Shown here piece by piece: positions 29,571 through 35,259 of a stretch of 35,259 nt of DNA (position 1 is the first letter of the stretch; the number at the start of each line of letters is the position of its first letter). Position numbers and translations under genes: made by a program. Source of the stretch: a virus; IMG/VR virus record IMGVR_UViG_3300040815_000389, positions 1-35,259 of that record; one strand, written 5' to 3'. The notes under the pieces are model-generated. The model did no database searches. It saw nothing but the letters and a program-made list of their open reading frames with translations, and had not been told where the DNA came from.

Positions 29571-29752
29571 AATAGTCTCCTTATTAATTGAATCTTCATT
29601 ATGCACCTGTAATACATGTAATACAGCTGTAAAAACCACGATATATGGCTACGGCTTTCCATGAGAATCACTGTTAAACGATCGTTATTTTCTGATAGGT
29701 TACCCTAGGTTGACATGAGATCGTGCAATACAGAGCGATTGTGGAGGTTGTT
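29571..29752. other. Non-coding region upstream of pqqA with direct repeats
   Basis: 182 bases between the 74-residue gene and pqqA. It holds a perfect tandem 9-mer TGTAATACA (29608-29616 and 29617-29625) and AT-rich flanks. I see no clear promoter on the minus strand. The repeats may be operator-like, and the long gap suggests pqqA has its own control. Confidence 0.5.
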
Positions 29753-29977
29753 TTAGTGGGTGACCTTAGGTTTTTCGTTGACAATGTACATATCGAGACC
29801 TTCAGCATGCAAAAGTATAAAATCTGAGTCCTCGTCTTCAGAGAACATGATCTTCACCATAGATTGGTCACCATCTTCCAGGATTTCTATGTTCCAGATC
29901 TTTTTACCGATGACTGAATCAACAGCTTCAGCTTGTTGAGCATCGAGTTCTGATATTACACTATTGTTTTCGTCCAT
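29753..29977 (-). CDS. Hypothetical small acidic protein (74 aa)
   Basis: 74 residues, strongly acidic. After ISELDAQQAEAVDSVIGKKIWNIEILED comes a beta-like part MVKIMFSEDEDSDFILLHAEGLDMYIVNE. It could be a small beta-barrel or a DNA mimic by charge, but neither is shown. It overlaps the phosphoesterase gene by 22 bases. No family recognised. Confidence 0.6.
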   Translation of the reverse strand: MDENNSVISELDAQQAEAVDSVIGKKIWNIEILEDGDQSMVKIMFSEDEDSDFILLHAEGLDMYIVNEKPKVTH

Positions 29978-30660
29978 CGTCCACCATCCTTGAGTACCAT
30001 TGGCATGAGTTTAGGTTGTCCTTCTATGATCATACCACAACCGATGATGAAACGTGACTTAAAATTCTTAGCATATTCAAATGCAAGTTCTTTTTGATTA
30101 ATTAGACATCCAGTTTGCATACCCCAAACCAGCTTGTCCGGATTAGAATAGTATTCAATCTTAAACTTAGAATGATAATGGCCCTGGACTGTATTCATAC
30201 CATACTGCTGAGCAACCTTCATTACATCAGCCGACATGCCATGGGTAAAGAAACATTTGTTACCATCTGACAAGGTAACCTTAAGGTCATCTACCCATTG
30301 CCATCCGGGACCCACATGCAAGAATTCATTGTATGACTTCAGGTACTCCAGGCTTAAGCCATGGGCCACAGCTCGACGATACACTAAAGATGAATGGTTT
30401 GAATGTACCAAGGTCATCTTAGGAAAAATTTTCTGTAAGTCTTGAGCATACATTCTTGCTGCTTTCAGCTCATCTCCCGGGGACTTCAGGTCTGGGTGAT
30501 GATTATGAAAACTGATTGAGTGCTGGTCGATCTCATCTCCGATGTTGACCACGAGGTCAGGTTTATATTTCTTCTTTAGTTCAGATAGAAAATCAAAAGC
30601 ATCAGGATGATGGTATGGAATGTGTAAGTCTGATATAACTAACACTGACTTGTACTTCAT
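29956..30660 (-). CDS. Metallophosphoesterase
   Basis: 234 residues. The calcineurin-like fold motifs are in order: SDLH (10-13), GDEID (41-45), SNHSS (87-91, in place of GNHD/E), FTHG (138-141) and GHYH (160-163). D11, H13, D42, N88, H140, H161 and H163 can form the two-metal site. It may cleave phosphodiesters in DNA, cyclic nucleotides or other substrates; phage versions are often near recombination or lysis genes. Motif three is altered but keeps the Asn and His. Substrate unknown. Confidence 0.88.
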   Translation of the reverse strand: MKYKSVLVISDLHIPYHHPDAFDFLSELKKKYKPDLVVNIGDEIDQHSISFHNHHPDLKSPGDELKAARMYAQDLQKIFPKMTLVHSNHSSLVYRRAVAHGLSLEYLKSYNEFLHVGPGWQWVDDLKVTLSDGNKCFFTHGMSADVMKVAQQYGMNTVQGHYHSKFKIEYYSNPDKLVWGMQTGCLINQKELAFEYAKNFKSRFIIGCGMIIEGQPKLMPMVLKDGGRWTKTIV

Positions 30661-30697
30661 GTATAAGTTCCTAAGTATTTGTTATATCTATTATATA

Positions 30698-31048
30698 TTA
30701 TAGTTCTTGTGGGTCAAGGAAATACATAGCACACACTTGCTTGTTGTATGCGTCAAACTTCTGATTATGTTCGACGTATTCTTCTGACTTTGGATTGTCA
30801 AGATACATACGCATGTGAATCATCTCATGGAGTACGGTATAGATAACAGCTTCGAGTGTCTTACAATACTTGGTAGATACCAATATGCGGTGCGGTTCAG
30901 GCGTGTACTCTCCGATGCAATCATGATTGTAGACAACTTCAAACTCAACATCAACGCTATCAGGAAAGTCTTGGAATGGTTTATGAATACGGAATGTATT
31001 GTAGAGGTGTTCAAGAAAACTATGGGTTATAAATCCTTGCGCCTTCAC
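30698..31048 (-). CDS. SprT-like zinc metalloprotein
   Basis: 116 residues. LEAVIYTVLHEMIHMRMY holds HExxH (HEMIH, 74-78), and H94 in EYVEHNQKF is the likely third zinc ligand: the SprT pattern. Phage SprT-like proteins could act as DNA-linked proteases, but the small size and missing C-terminal zinc ribbon make activity uncertain. It overlaps the endolysin gene by 29 bases, so it is in the lysis transcript. Confidence 0.75.
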   Translation of the reverse strand: MKAQGFITHSFLEHLYNTFRIHKPFQDFPDSVDVEFEVVYNHDCIGEYTPEPHRILVSTKYCKTLEAVIYTVLHEMIHMRMYLDNPKSEEYVEHNQKFDAYNKQVCAMYFLDPQEL

Positions 31049-31460
31049 GATTGATTACCAACGTTTGTCTTCTGGGTTCTGTACCTTCTTCCGGGAATGA
31101 GATATGAATCCATGAATCGTACTCTAAGATTAGTTGATCAAAAGGGATAGATGACTCAGCGATAACTTCAAATACGCGAGCAACATGAGCATAACGATCA
31201 CAAGTCCAATCAGCAGCAAGACCTCTAATATGCTGGCTTGTTCTTTTAGATCCGAGCAGATCATTGAGAGCCTCACACCTAAAGCCACTACTAATAATAA
31301 TAGGCAAACTATCAAGCTTAGTCCTAACAAGTTCCATCCCCTTCGCTAATGTTTTTAAGTTCTCCAACTGAATATCATTGGGTTTATTTAGTATACCATG
31401 CCGGGACGCCAGTTGGCTCCTAGTCATTTCTTCTAGGGTGAAGTGTTCAGATAACCTCAA
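31020..31460 (-). CDS. Endolysin, M15-type peptidase
   Basis: 146 residues. ISSGFRCEALNDLLG, TSQHIRGLAADW and WIHISF match the zinc D-Ala-D-Ala/L-Ala-D-Glu peptidase family M15; H77, D84 and H119 are the probable zinc ligands. It cleaves peptide crosslinks in peptidoglycan at lysis. It has no signal peptide, so it needs the holin, encoded just upstream with a 4-base overlap. Length and motifs are typical. Confidence 0.9.
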   Translation of the reverse strand: MRLSEHFTLEEMTRSQLASRHGILNKPNDIQLENLKTLAKGMELVRTKLDSLPIIISSGFRCEALNDLLGSKRTSQHIRGLAADWTCDRYAHVARVFEVIAESSIPFDQLILEYDSWIHISFPEEGTEPRRQTLVINREGARIYNP

Positions 31461-31852
31461 TGTGTTAGGCCCTTAGCCTTTTCCCAAGATCTTAAGCCAG
31501 CTAAACCAAGCATAGCTAATGTGAGTTCCATCAATACATCAGTTTGAAATACCGGTAAGACTACATCAATGCCAAGTAATGCACACACCCACTGAGCCAA
31601 TGGTTGGAGTATAAACACGAGAAAAAAACCAGCAGCAGCGCACCAGCCAAGGCAAGGACGCCAGCCAGCAACGAAAATGCTGCGATGATTAGCTTCGATT
31701 TTATTCGTCTCAGCTTGAGCAAGATTAATCTTTGACGCATTGTCAATGAGAGCTTTCTCAATGTCAGATTTTGCTTTTTGTTTTGCATTGTTGTCCGGTA
31801 TAACTTTATCTAATACGTCACTAATAATCCCAATTACTGGCGCCCAAATCAT
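31457..31852 (-). CDS. Holin, three-TM family
   Basis: 131 residues. After an N-terminal amphipathic part and charged helix, residues 60-70 (FVAGWRPCLGW) are the signature of the 3-TM holin family (RS-x-F-x-x-GWRP-x-x-GW). Hydrophobic segments follow at about 66-86 and 90-104, and a third helix at 108-120 (LMELTLAMLGLAGL). The protein inserts in the inner membrane, and oligomers make the hole that releases the endolysin. The position before the endolysin fits. It starts inside the ATGA overlap with the 44-residue gene. Confidence 0.88.
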   Translation of the reverse strand: MIWAPVIGIISDVLDKVIPDNNAKQKAKSDIEKALIDNASKINLAQAETNKIEANHRSIFVAGWRPCLGWCAAAGFFLVFILQPLAQWVCALLGIDVVLPVFQTDVLMELTLAMLGLAGLRSWEKAKGLTH

Positions 31853-31983
31853 TTAGATGCAATCCCCTTCAACCAGTCGCTCAATTTTATAAGGACACTC
31901 TTGCTTCTTTTTATCAGTTGTTTTCGGATAAGCTCGTAGGCCACGAGTATCAAGATAACTATGAGTATATAGATCATCCACAT
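31849..31983 (-). CDS. Small N-terminal membrane protein in lysis cassette (44 aa)
   Basis: 44 residues. MWMIYILIVILILVAYELI is a hydrophobic helix (1-19), then a basic stretch KQLIKRSK and a short amphipathic end. AGAAGGGG lies about 8 bases before the ATG, a strong site. Its stop overlaps the holin start (ATGA). It may be an antiholin, a pinholin-like or spanin-like partner; too short for a full i-spanin. It lies in a different frame inside the 57-residue ORF (31853-32026). Confidence 0.62.
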   Translation of the reverse strand: MWMIYILIVILILVAYELIRKQLIKRSKSVLIKLSDWLKGIASK

Positions 31984-32026
31984 TTTGTATTCCCCTTCTT
32001 AACATTTGACATATTCTGGATAGCAT
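31853..32026 (-). CDS. Overlapping small ORF in lysis cassette (57 aa)
   Basis: 57 residues, starting at the TAATG overlap with the upstream 55-residue gene, which suggests coupling. It fully covers the 44-residue gene in another frame. The product is polar (MLSRICQMLRRGIQNVDD) and ends with ECPYKIERLVEGDCI, a Cys-flanked end that looks designed rather than accidental. Whether it is translated is unclear; a Rz/Rz1-like nested arrangement is possible. Confidence 0.4.
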   Translation of the reverse strand: MLSRICQMLRRGIQNVDDLYTHSYLDTRGLRAYPKTTDKKKQECPYKIERLVEGDCI

Positions 32027-32193
32027 TAGATCTTACTCACTACAACGGCAACAACAATAGCACCGAAGCCGGTCATGCATCCCCAGATTAATTTGTTGAG
32101 CATGGCTTCTAAACGATCAAGACGATAGTGCAAGGTGGCATATCGCTCTGCACAAAGTTTCTCGTGGGCTGCTAATTTTTCGTCTGGTGTCAT
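32026..32193 (-). CDS. XhlA-like membrane protein (55 aa)
   Basis: 55 residues. A charged helix (MTPDEKLAAHEKLCAERYATLHYRLDRLEAMLNKL, about 1-35) is followed by one transmembrane helix (IWGCMTGFGAIVVAVVV). Polar coiled coil plus one TM is the layout of hemolysin XhlA-type holin accessory proteins. It begins the lysis cassette. The ribosome site is weak. It shares a TAATG junction with the next ORF. Confidence 0.65.
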   Translation of the reverse strand: MTPDEKLAAHEKLCAERYATLHYRLDRLEAMLNKLIWGCMTGFGAIVVAVVVSKI

Positions 32194-32227
32194 AATATAT
32201 AAACCAAGTAATAATTGTTGTGTACTA

Positions 32228-33148
32228 CTACAATGAATCTATATCATCTATAGATGTTGCAGCATCAATGTTTGCTTTGCGTGTCCAAGAAGATTGATAG
32301 ATAGCATTTACTGCACTCACACAGTCTTTCACTAATGACTTAAACTCAGCACCAGTCATTGTAATGTTTGTATTAAGTTTTGATCGCCAAGTAATCGAGT
32401 CAGTATCTTCTGTAACCAATAACTTAGCATTCATGTTAGTCATGCTATTATTGTCAATATCCCATGTATGATTGCCATCGTTATATCCATTATTAATTTG
32501 CTCATCACGTTCATAGTTTACCCATCGCTTTTTACGAAGCTTAGCTAACTCTAATGTAAAAGGTCTGAAAGCAATGTTGTAGTTTTGATTTTCATCTTCA
32601 TAAATTGACCAGCCATTATCGGATAACCATGTTGCAAAGTTTTTATTATATGTATAACCACGATCAGAAAATAAAGACAAGCCTAATGCTTCAGCTTTGG
32701 ATACGAATGTAGATAAACCTGACAAACCAGATGCACCTTCTGCTACATATGTAACTTGAATACCAACTGGAATTTTAGCTACGTCATAGTGTTTGTAGCA
32801 TACATCAATATTAATACCAGAATGACTTTGATTAAGTAAAGACTCAATATCATTCATGTGAGCTTCTTTATAATTGTTCCAAAACATTTCATTAGAATAA
32901 TCTGGCTCAGGCTCATCTTCAGGTTCAGGATAATTATCAAACAAAGATACTGCTGCATTTGCCCACTCTGGTAATTCTGTAATATCTTGGTTACTCGAAT
33001 CATCTAGCTCAATATGACCAGTGCTACCATCCCACTGCAATGCCCAAACATTAGAAGGTATATTGCATGTAGATAGATCTAAGCCTTCTATAGATACATT
33101 ATCTTTGTATACTGCATTATCTTCTACAATTATTGATATACGTGCCAT
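32228..33148 (-). CDS. Tail fibre-associated protein with DUF4376-like end
   Basis: 306 residues between the tail fibre and lysis genes. Residues about 1-85 are a phage tail accessory-type start (NVWALQWDGSTGHIEL) with an acidic linker (EPEDEPEPD). The last 100 (LAKLRKKRWVNYERDEQINNG, a gap, ITMTGAEFKSLVKDCVSAVNAIY, SWTRKANIDAATSIDDID) match DUF4376, seen in proteins that follow phage fibre genes and may help fibre assembly or attachment. It has no signal or TM. The role is inferred. Confidence 0.68.
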   Translation of the reverse strand: MARISIIVEDNAVYKDNVSIEGLDLSTCNIPSNVWALQWDGSTGHIELDDSSNQDITELPEWANAAVSLFDNYPEPEDEPEPDYSNEMFWNNYKEAHMNDIESLLNQSHSGINIDVCYKHYDVAKIPVGIQVTYVAEGASGLSGLSTFVSKAEALGLSLFSDRGYTYNKNFATWLSDNGWSIYEDENQNYNIAFRPFTLELAKLRKKRWVNYERDEQINNGYNDGNHTWDIDNNSMTNMNAKLLVTEDTDSITWRSKLNTNITMTGAEFKSLVKDCVSAVNAIYQSSWTRKANIDAATSIDDIDSL

Positions 33149-33149
33149 T

Positions 33150-33437
33150 CTATTTTGCTCCTATTTTAATCTTGGCTGATTCTGCTAATAACTTCACACT
33201 GTTCTCATTTGCCTTTACCATTTCATTTCTGAATGATTCAACTGCGGCTCCCGTCTGTCTCTGCATGCCAGAGTTCTCGACTAATAACATGGGTAGCCAT
33301 GTTACTGCACAAGAGTATTCATCTACCTCTTTCCCTGTGTTCATGTCTGTCCCTTGTAACTTAGTAAACCACATGCACTTTAAACCCATGCACTTCTTGT
33401 TTATTAATGGACAGTGTTCACCTTTAGGTAATTGCAT
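33150..33437 (-). CDS. Small Cys-rich protein after tail fibre (95 aa)
   Basis: 95 residues. The N-terminal CPLINKKCMGLKCMWF and a later YSCAVTW give four cysteines (about 9, 16, 21 and 44), a possible metal or Fe-S site. Then LPMLLVENSGMQRQTGAAVESF and a helical tail. This pattern recurs in short genes beside phage fibres; the function is not known. It starts 2 bases after the fibre stop and ends one base before the DUF4376-type gene. Confidence 0.68.
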   Translation of the reverse strand: MQLPKGEHCPLINKKCMGLKCMWFTKLQGTDMNTGKEVDEYSCAVTWLPMLLVENSGMQRQTGAAVESFRNEMVKANENSVKLLAESAKIKIGAK

Positions 33438-33439
33438 TA

Positions 33440-35259
33440 TTAATCCTTAGTTGCTGTTATAACATCTAAATATTTTACAGCTAAATCAATTGTATCACTA
33501 CCTGTAAATGTGTGATTGTGAGCTGTGCCTGTAAAGCCGTGGCTATGCGCTCCACCACCGCCTGTAGCATTCGTTGTTTTGTTGGTTGTTGGACTTGCTC
33601 TATTCTCTTTAGCATAAGATTGTGTACCACCTGATTTTGTTGTAGCACCATCCCATGGTCCAGTTAATGTATGAGTGTGGCTTGGAATGTTAGCAGTAGC
33701 TAGTGTGTGGTTAGCCACTGTACCACCAGCTGTAGTATTGTCTGTTGTACCTGATACGCTCACTGCTTGACTCACAAATGCTGAAGTAAAGTCTACTGTA
33801 CCACCTGTGCTTGCTGTGCCTGTGGTGACTCTTAATGCATGGTTGTCATAATTCGTTGTGTCTTTAGTCCATCCTGTTGGTGCAGTATTCTGTGCAAACA
33901 ACATTCGAGTGCCACTACTAAATGATACGACATCTGCCCATGACATTGTGCCATCACCATCAGATGCTAAGAACTGACCAGCAGTACCATTGCCTGATAC
34001 ATTAATTTGTGTAGCACCAATGCCATTATCTTTAACAGCAAACTGTGTGCCTGTGAGTTCTAAGGTAACTGCATCTGCTGAGTATAATGTTGCACCAGAG
34101 ACTTGACTCCAGGACTGTCCTGTAAAGTCAGTTGTATCATAGTTAGATTGTATCCAGCCTGATGCGCCATACGTTGTTCCTTCTAATACAAATAACTTAG
34201 CCCCTTGTAGTTCTGTATAAACATCACCATCCGTTGATCTTGATAATGTATAGTTTGCACCATCATCACCATAGACATAGATACCATTCTCAGAATCTGT
34301 AGATTGTCCTGTAAGTAATAATCTATAGCCAGCATCTGCTGTTACTAATGCAGCATGACCATCAATCACTAATGTGCCTGTTGTGCCAGTGAGGGAGATG
34401 TTGCTATCAGCATGTAGGTTGACTGCTTCTTTCCATTGTAATCCTGTAATAGCTGTATCAACATACGCTTTAGTTGCTACATCACTATCTGATGTTGGGG
34501 TTGACATACCTGTGACTGAACCACCAGTAATTGCTACACTGTTGGCATTTTGTGTAGCCATTGTGCCAGCACTTGCATTGTCAAATGGTGTATATGTTAA
34601 TGCGCCTGTAACATCGGCAGATGATAATGTCACTGCACCAGTTCTAGTATTGAATGATGTAACTAATCCACTTGCAGAGAATGCAGCTGCATCCCATGCA
34701 GATCCATCCCATATATATAATTGATCTACAGTAGTATTAAAATATAAGTCCCCTGTTTGTAATGCACTACTATCTTTTCTTGTGCTTGGAGCAGAAGCTG
34801 ATGGGCCATAATATACACCAGCAAAGTTACTTACATCTGTCACATTGTCTGCAACTGTTGTTACGTCCGTGCTAATACCAGCCACTGTGGTGACATCAGT
34901 TGATATTCCAGCCACTGTTGTGACGCTTGCATTGTTAGCAGCAACAGTATTTACATCAGATGAGATACCACCCACTGTAGTTACATCACTGCTAATTCCA
35001 GCTAAGGTAGTAATGTTCGCATCATTACCAGCGACAGTATTCACATTAGCAATGTTACCACCGACATTGTTTACGTTAGTAATGTTAGTAGCTACTGTGC
35101 CAATGTCTGCTTGATCTGCTACGACAGCAGTGACATCAGAACTAATACCAGCAACTGTAGTGACGTTAGCTGAGATGCCAGATACTGTAGTCACATCAGA
35201 GCTTATGCCAGCCACTGTGCCAATGTCTGTGCCATCAGCTGCCACTGTTGATACATCTG
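33440..35259 (-). CDS. Tail fibre protein, C-terminal part (runs off right edge)
   Basis: The same tail fibre gene as at 1-1653 after circle closure. The frame is open to the right edge; the GTG at 35245 is inside the repeats, not a real start. In order: decapeptide repeats (VTTVAGISTD type) to about 34840, an adhesin-like GDLYFNTTVDQLYIWDGSAW segment, several beta-rich repeats, and from about 33920 a C-terminal collar-like domain (PTGWTKDT, IPSHTHTLTGP, GAHSHGF, AHNHTF). The His-x-His pairs can hold metal in a trimer, as in short fibres such as T4 gp12. This end should bind the host receptor. Confidence 0.9.
   Translation of the reverse strand, partial: DVSTVAADGTDIGTVAGISSDVTTVSGISANVTTVAGISSDVTAVVADQADIGTVATNITNVNNVGGNIANVNTVAGNDANITTLAGISSDVTTVGGISSDVNTVAANNASVTTVAGISTDVTTVAGISTDVTTVADNVTDVSNFAGVYYGPSASAPSTRKDSSALQTGDLYFNTTVDQLYIWDGSAWDAAAFSASGLVTSFNTRTGAVTLSSADVTGALTYTPFDNASAGTMATQNANSVAITGGSVTGMSTPTSDSDVATKAYVDTAITGLQWKEAVNLHADSNISLTGTTGTLVIDGHAALVTADAGYRLLLTGQSTDSENGIYVYGDDGANYTLSRSTDGDVYTELQGAKLFVLEGTTYGASGWIQSNYDTTDFTGQSWSQVSGATLYSADAVTLELTGTQFAVKDNGIGATQINVSGNGTAGQFLASDGDGTMSWADVVSFSSGTRMLFAQNTAPTGWTKDTTNYDNHALRVTTGTASTGGTVDFTSAFVSQAVSVSGTTDNTTAGGTVANHTLATANIPSHTHTLTGPWDGATTKSGGTQSYAKENRASPTTNKTTNATGGGGAHSHGFTGTAHNHTFTGSDTIDLAVKYLDVITATKD
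34523..35259. repeat. Right copy of 737-base terminal overlap
   Basis: Partner of bases 1-737; gap-free, with about 39 mismatches counted by eye. The two copies are equivalent segments of one tail-fibre gene, so the unit genome is 34,522 bases if they are merged. Confidence 0.9.

Noticed and set aside
29525-29665. 46-codon minus-strand frame overlapping pqqA
   Set aside because: It has no ribosome site and a composition typical of an off-frame read; pqqA in the other frame has strong sequence match.
1-35259. Two paralogous tail fibre genes at opposite ends
   Set aside because: The overlap ends exactly at both window edges and one copy lacks its 3' part and the other its 5' part, so a circle join explains it more simply.
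1-35259. Integrase, repressor of CI type, or attachment site for lysogeny
   Set aside because: No recombinase gene or attachment repeat was seen; the regulator and RHH protein alone do not support a temperate life style.

Overview
The window is essentially one whole genome of a small T7-type tailed phage (podovirus morphology), about 34.5 kb per unit. The evidence is a complete podoviral set: terminase, head-to-tail connector (portal), scaffold, major capsid protein, two tail-tube proteins, internal virion proteins, T7-type tail fibre, holin and endolysin. The first 737 bases match the last 737 (34523-35259) without gaps at about 95% identity, so the contig closes into a circle of 34,522 bp. 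The join lies inside the tail-fibre gene, which becomes one 911-codon ORF. The DNA is moderately AT-rich. I see no RNA polymerase, DNA polymerase, primase, helicase, integrase or tRNA gene, so the phage appears to depend on host transcription and replication enzymes.

Layout. A divergent, mostly non-coding region (23565-24437) separates two transcription arms. Leftward from 23564 run a winged-helix regulator, small conserved proteins, a C5-cytosine methyltransferase, a ribbon-helix-helix protein, a RusA resolvase, an SSB-like protein, both terminase subunits, a GNAT-like protein, the portal, scaffold, capsid, tail and internal virion genes, then the tail fibre. Across the circle join the same arm continues through a DUF4376-like tail gene, a lysis cassette, an SprT-like metalloprotein, a phosphoesterase, and a last 23-residue gene that I read as pqqA. 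Rightward from 23916 run a DUF1289-like protein, a set of small AT-rich accessory genes, a YqaJ-type exonuclease, an ERF annealing protein and several small proteins. The arms converge at a hairpin terminator at 29475-29500.

Replication and regulation. The divergent region has five DnaA-box-like sequences in one orientation (three perfect TTATCCACA) at 24148-24222 beside AT-rich DNA. This is a candidate host-DnaA-dependent origin. Recombination genes (exonuclease, ERF, RusA, SSB-like) fit recombination-assisted concatemer formation. Recognisable sigma70-like promoters precede the capsid gene, the regulator and the rightward arm.

Most notable points: (1) a phage-borne PQQ precursor peptide gene (pqqA), suggesting a host that makes and uses pyrroloquinoline quinone; (2) a textbook -1 frameshift signal at the end of the ERF gene that would add 81 residues; (3) the DnaA-box origin; (4) the diverged terminal overlap in a tail fibre built of about 27 decapeptide repeats. 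The host is probably an aquatic proteobacterium; a marine methylotroph or another PQQ producer is a plausible guess, not something the sequence proves.
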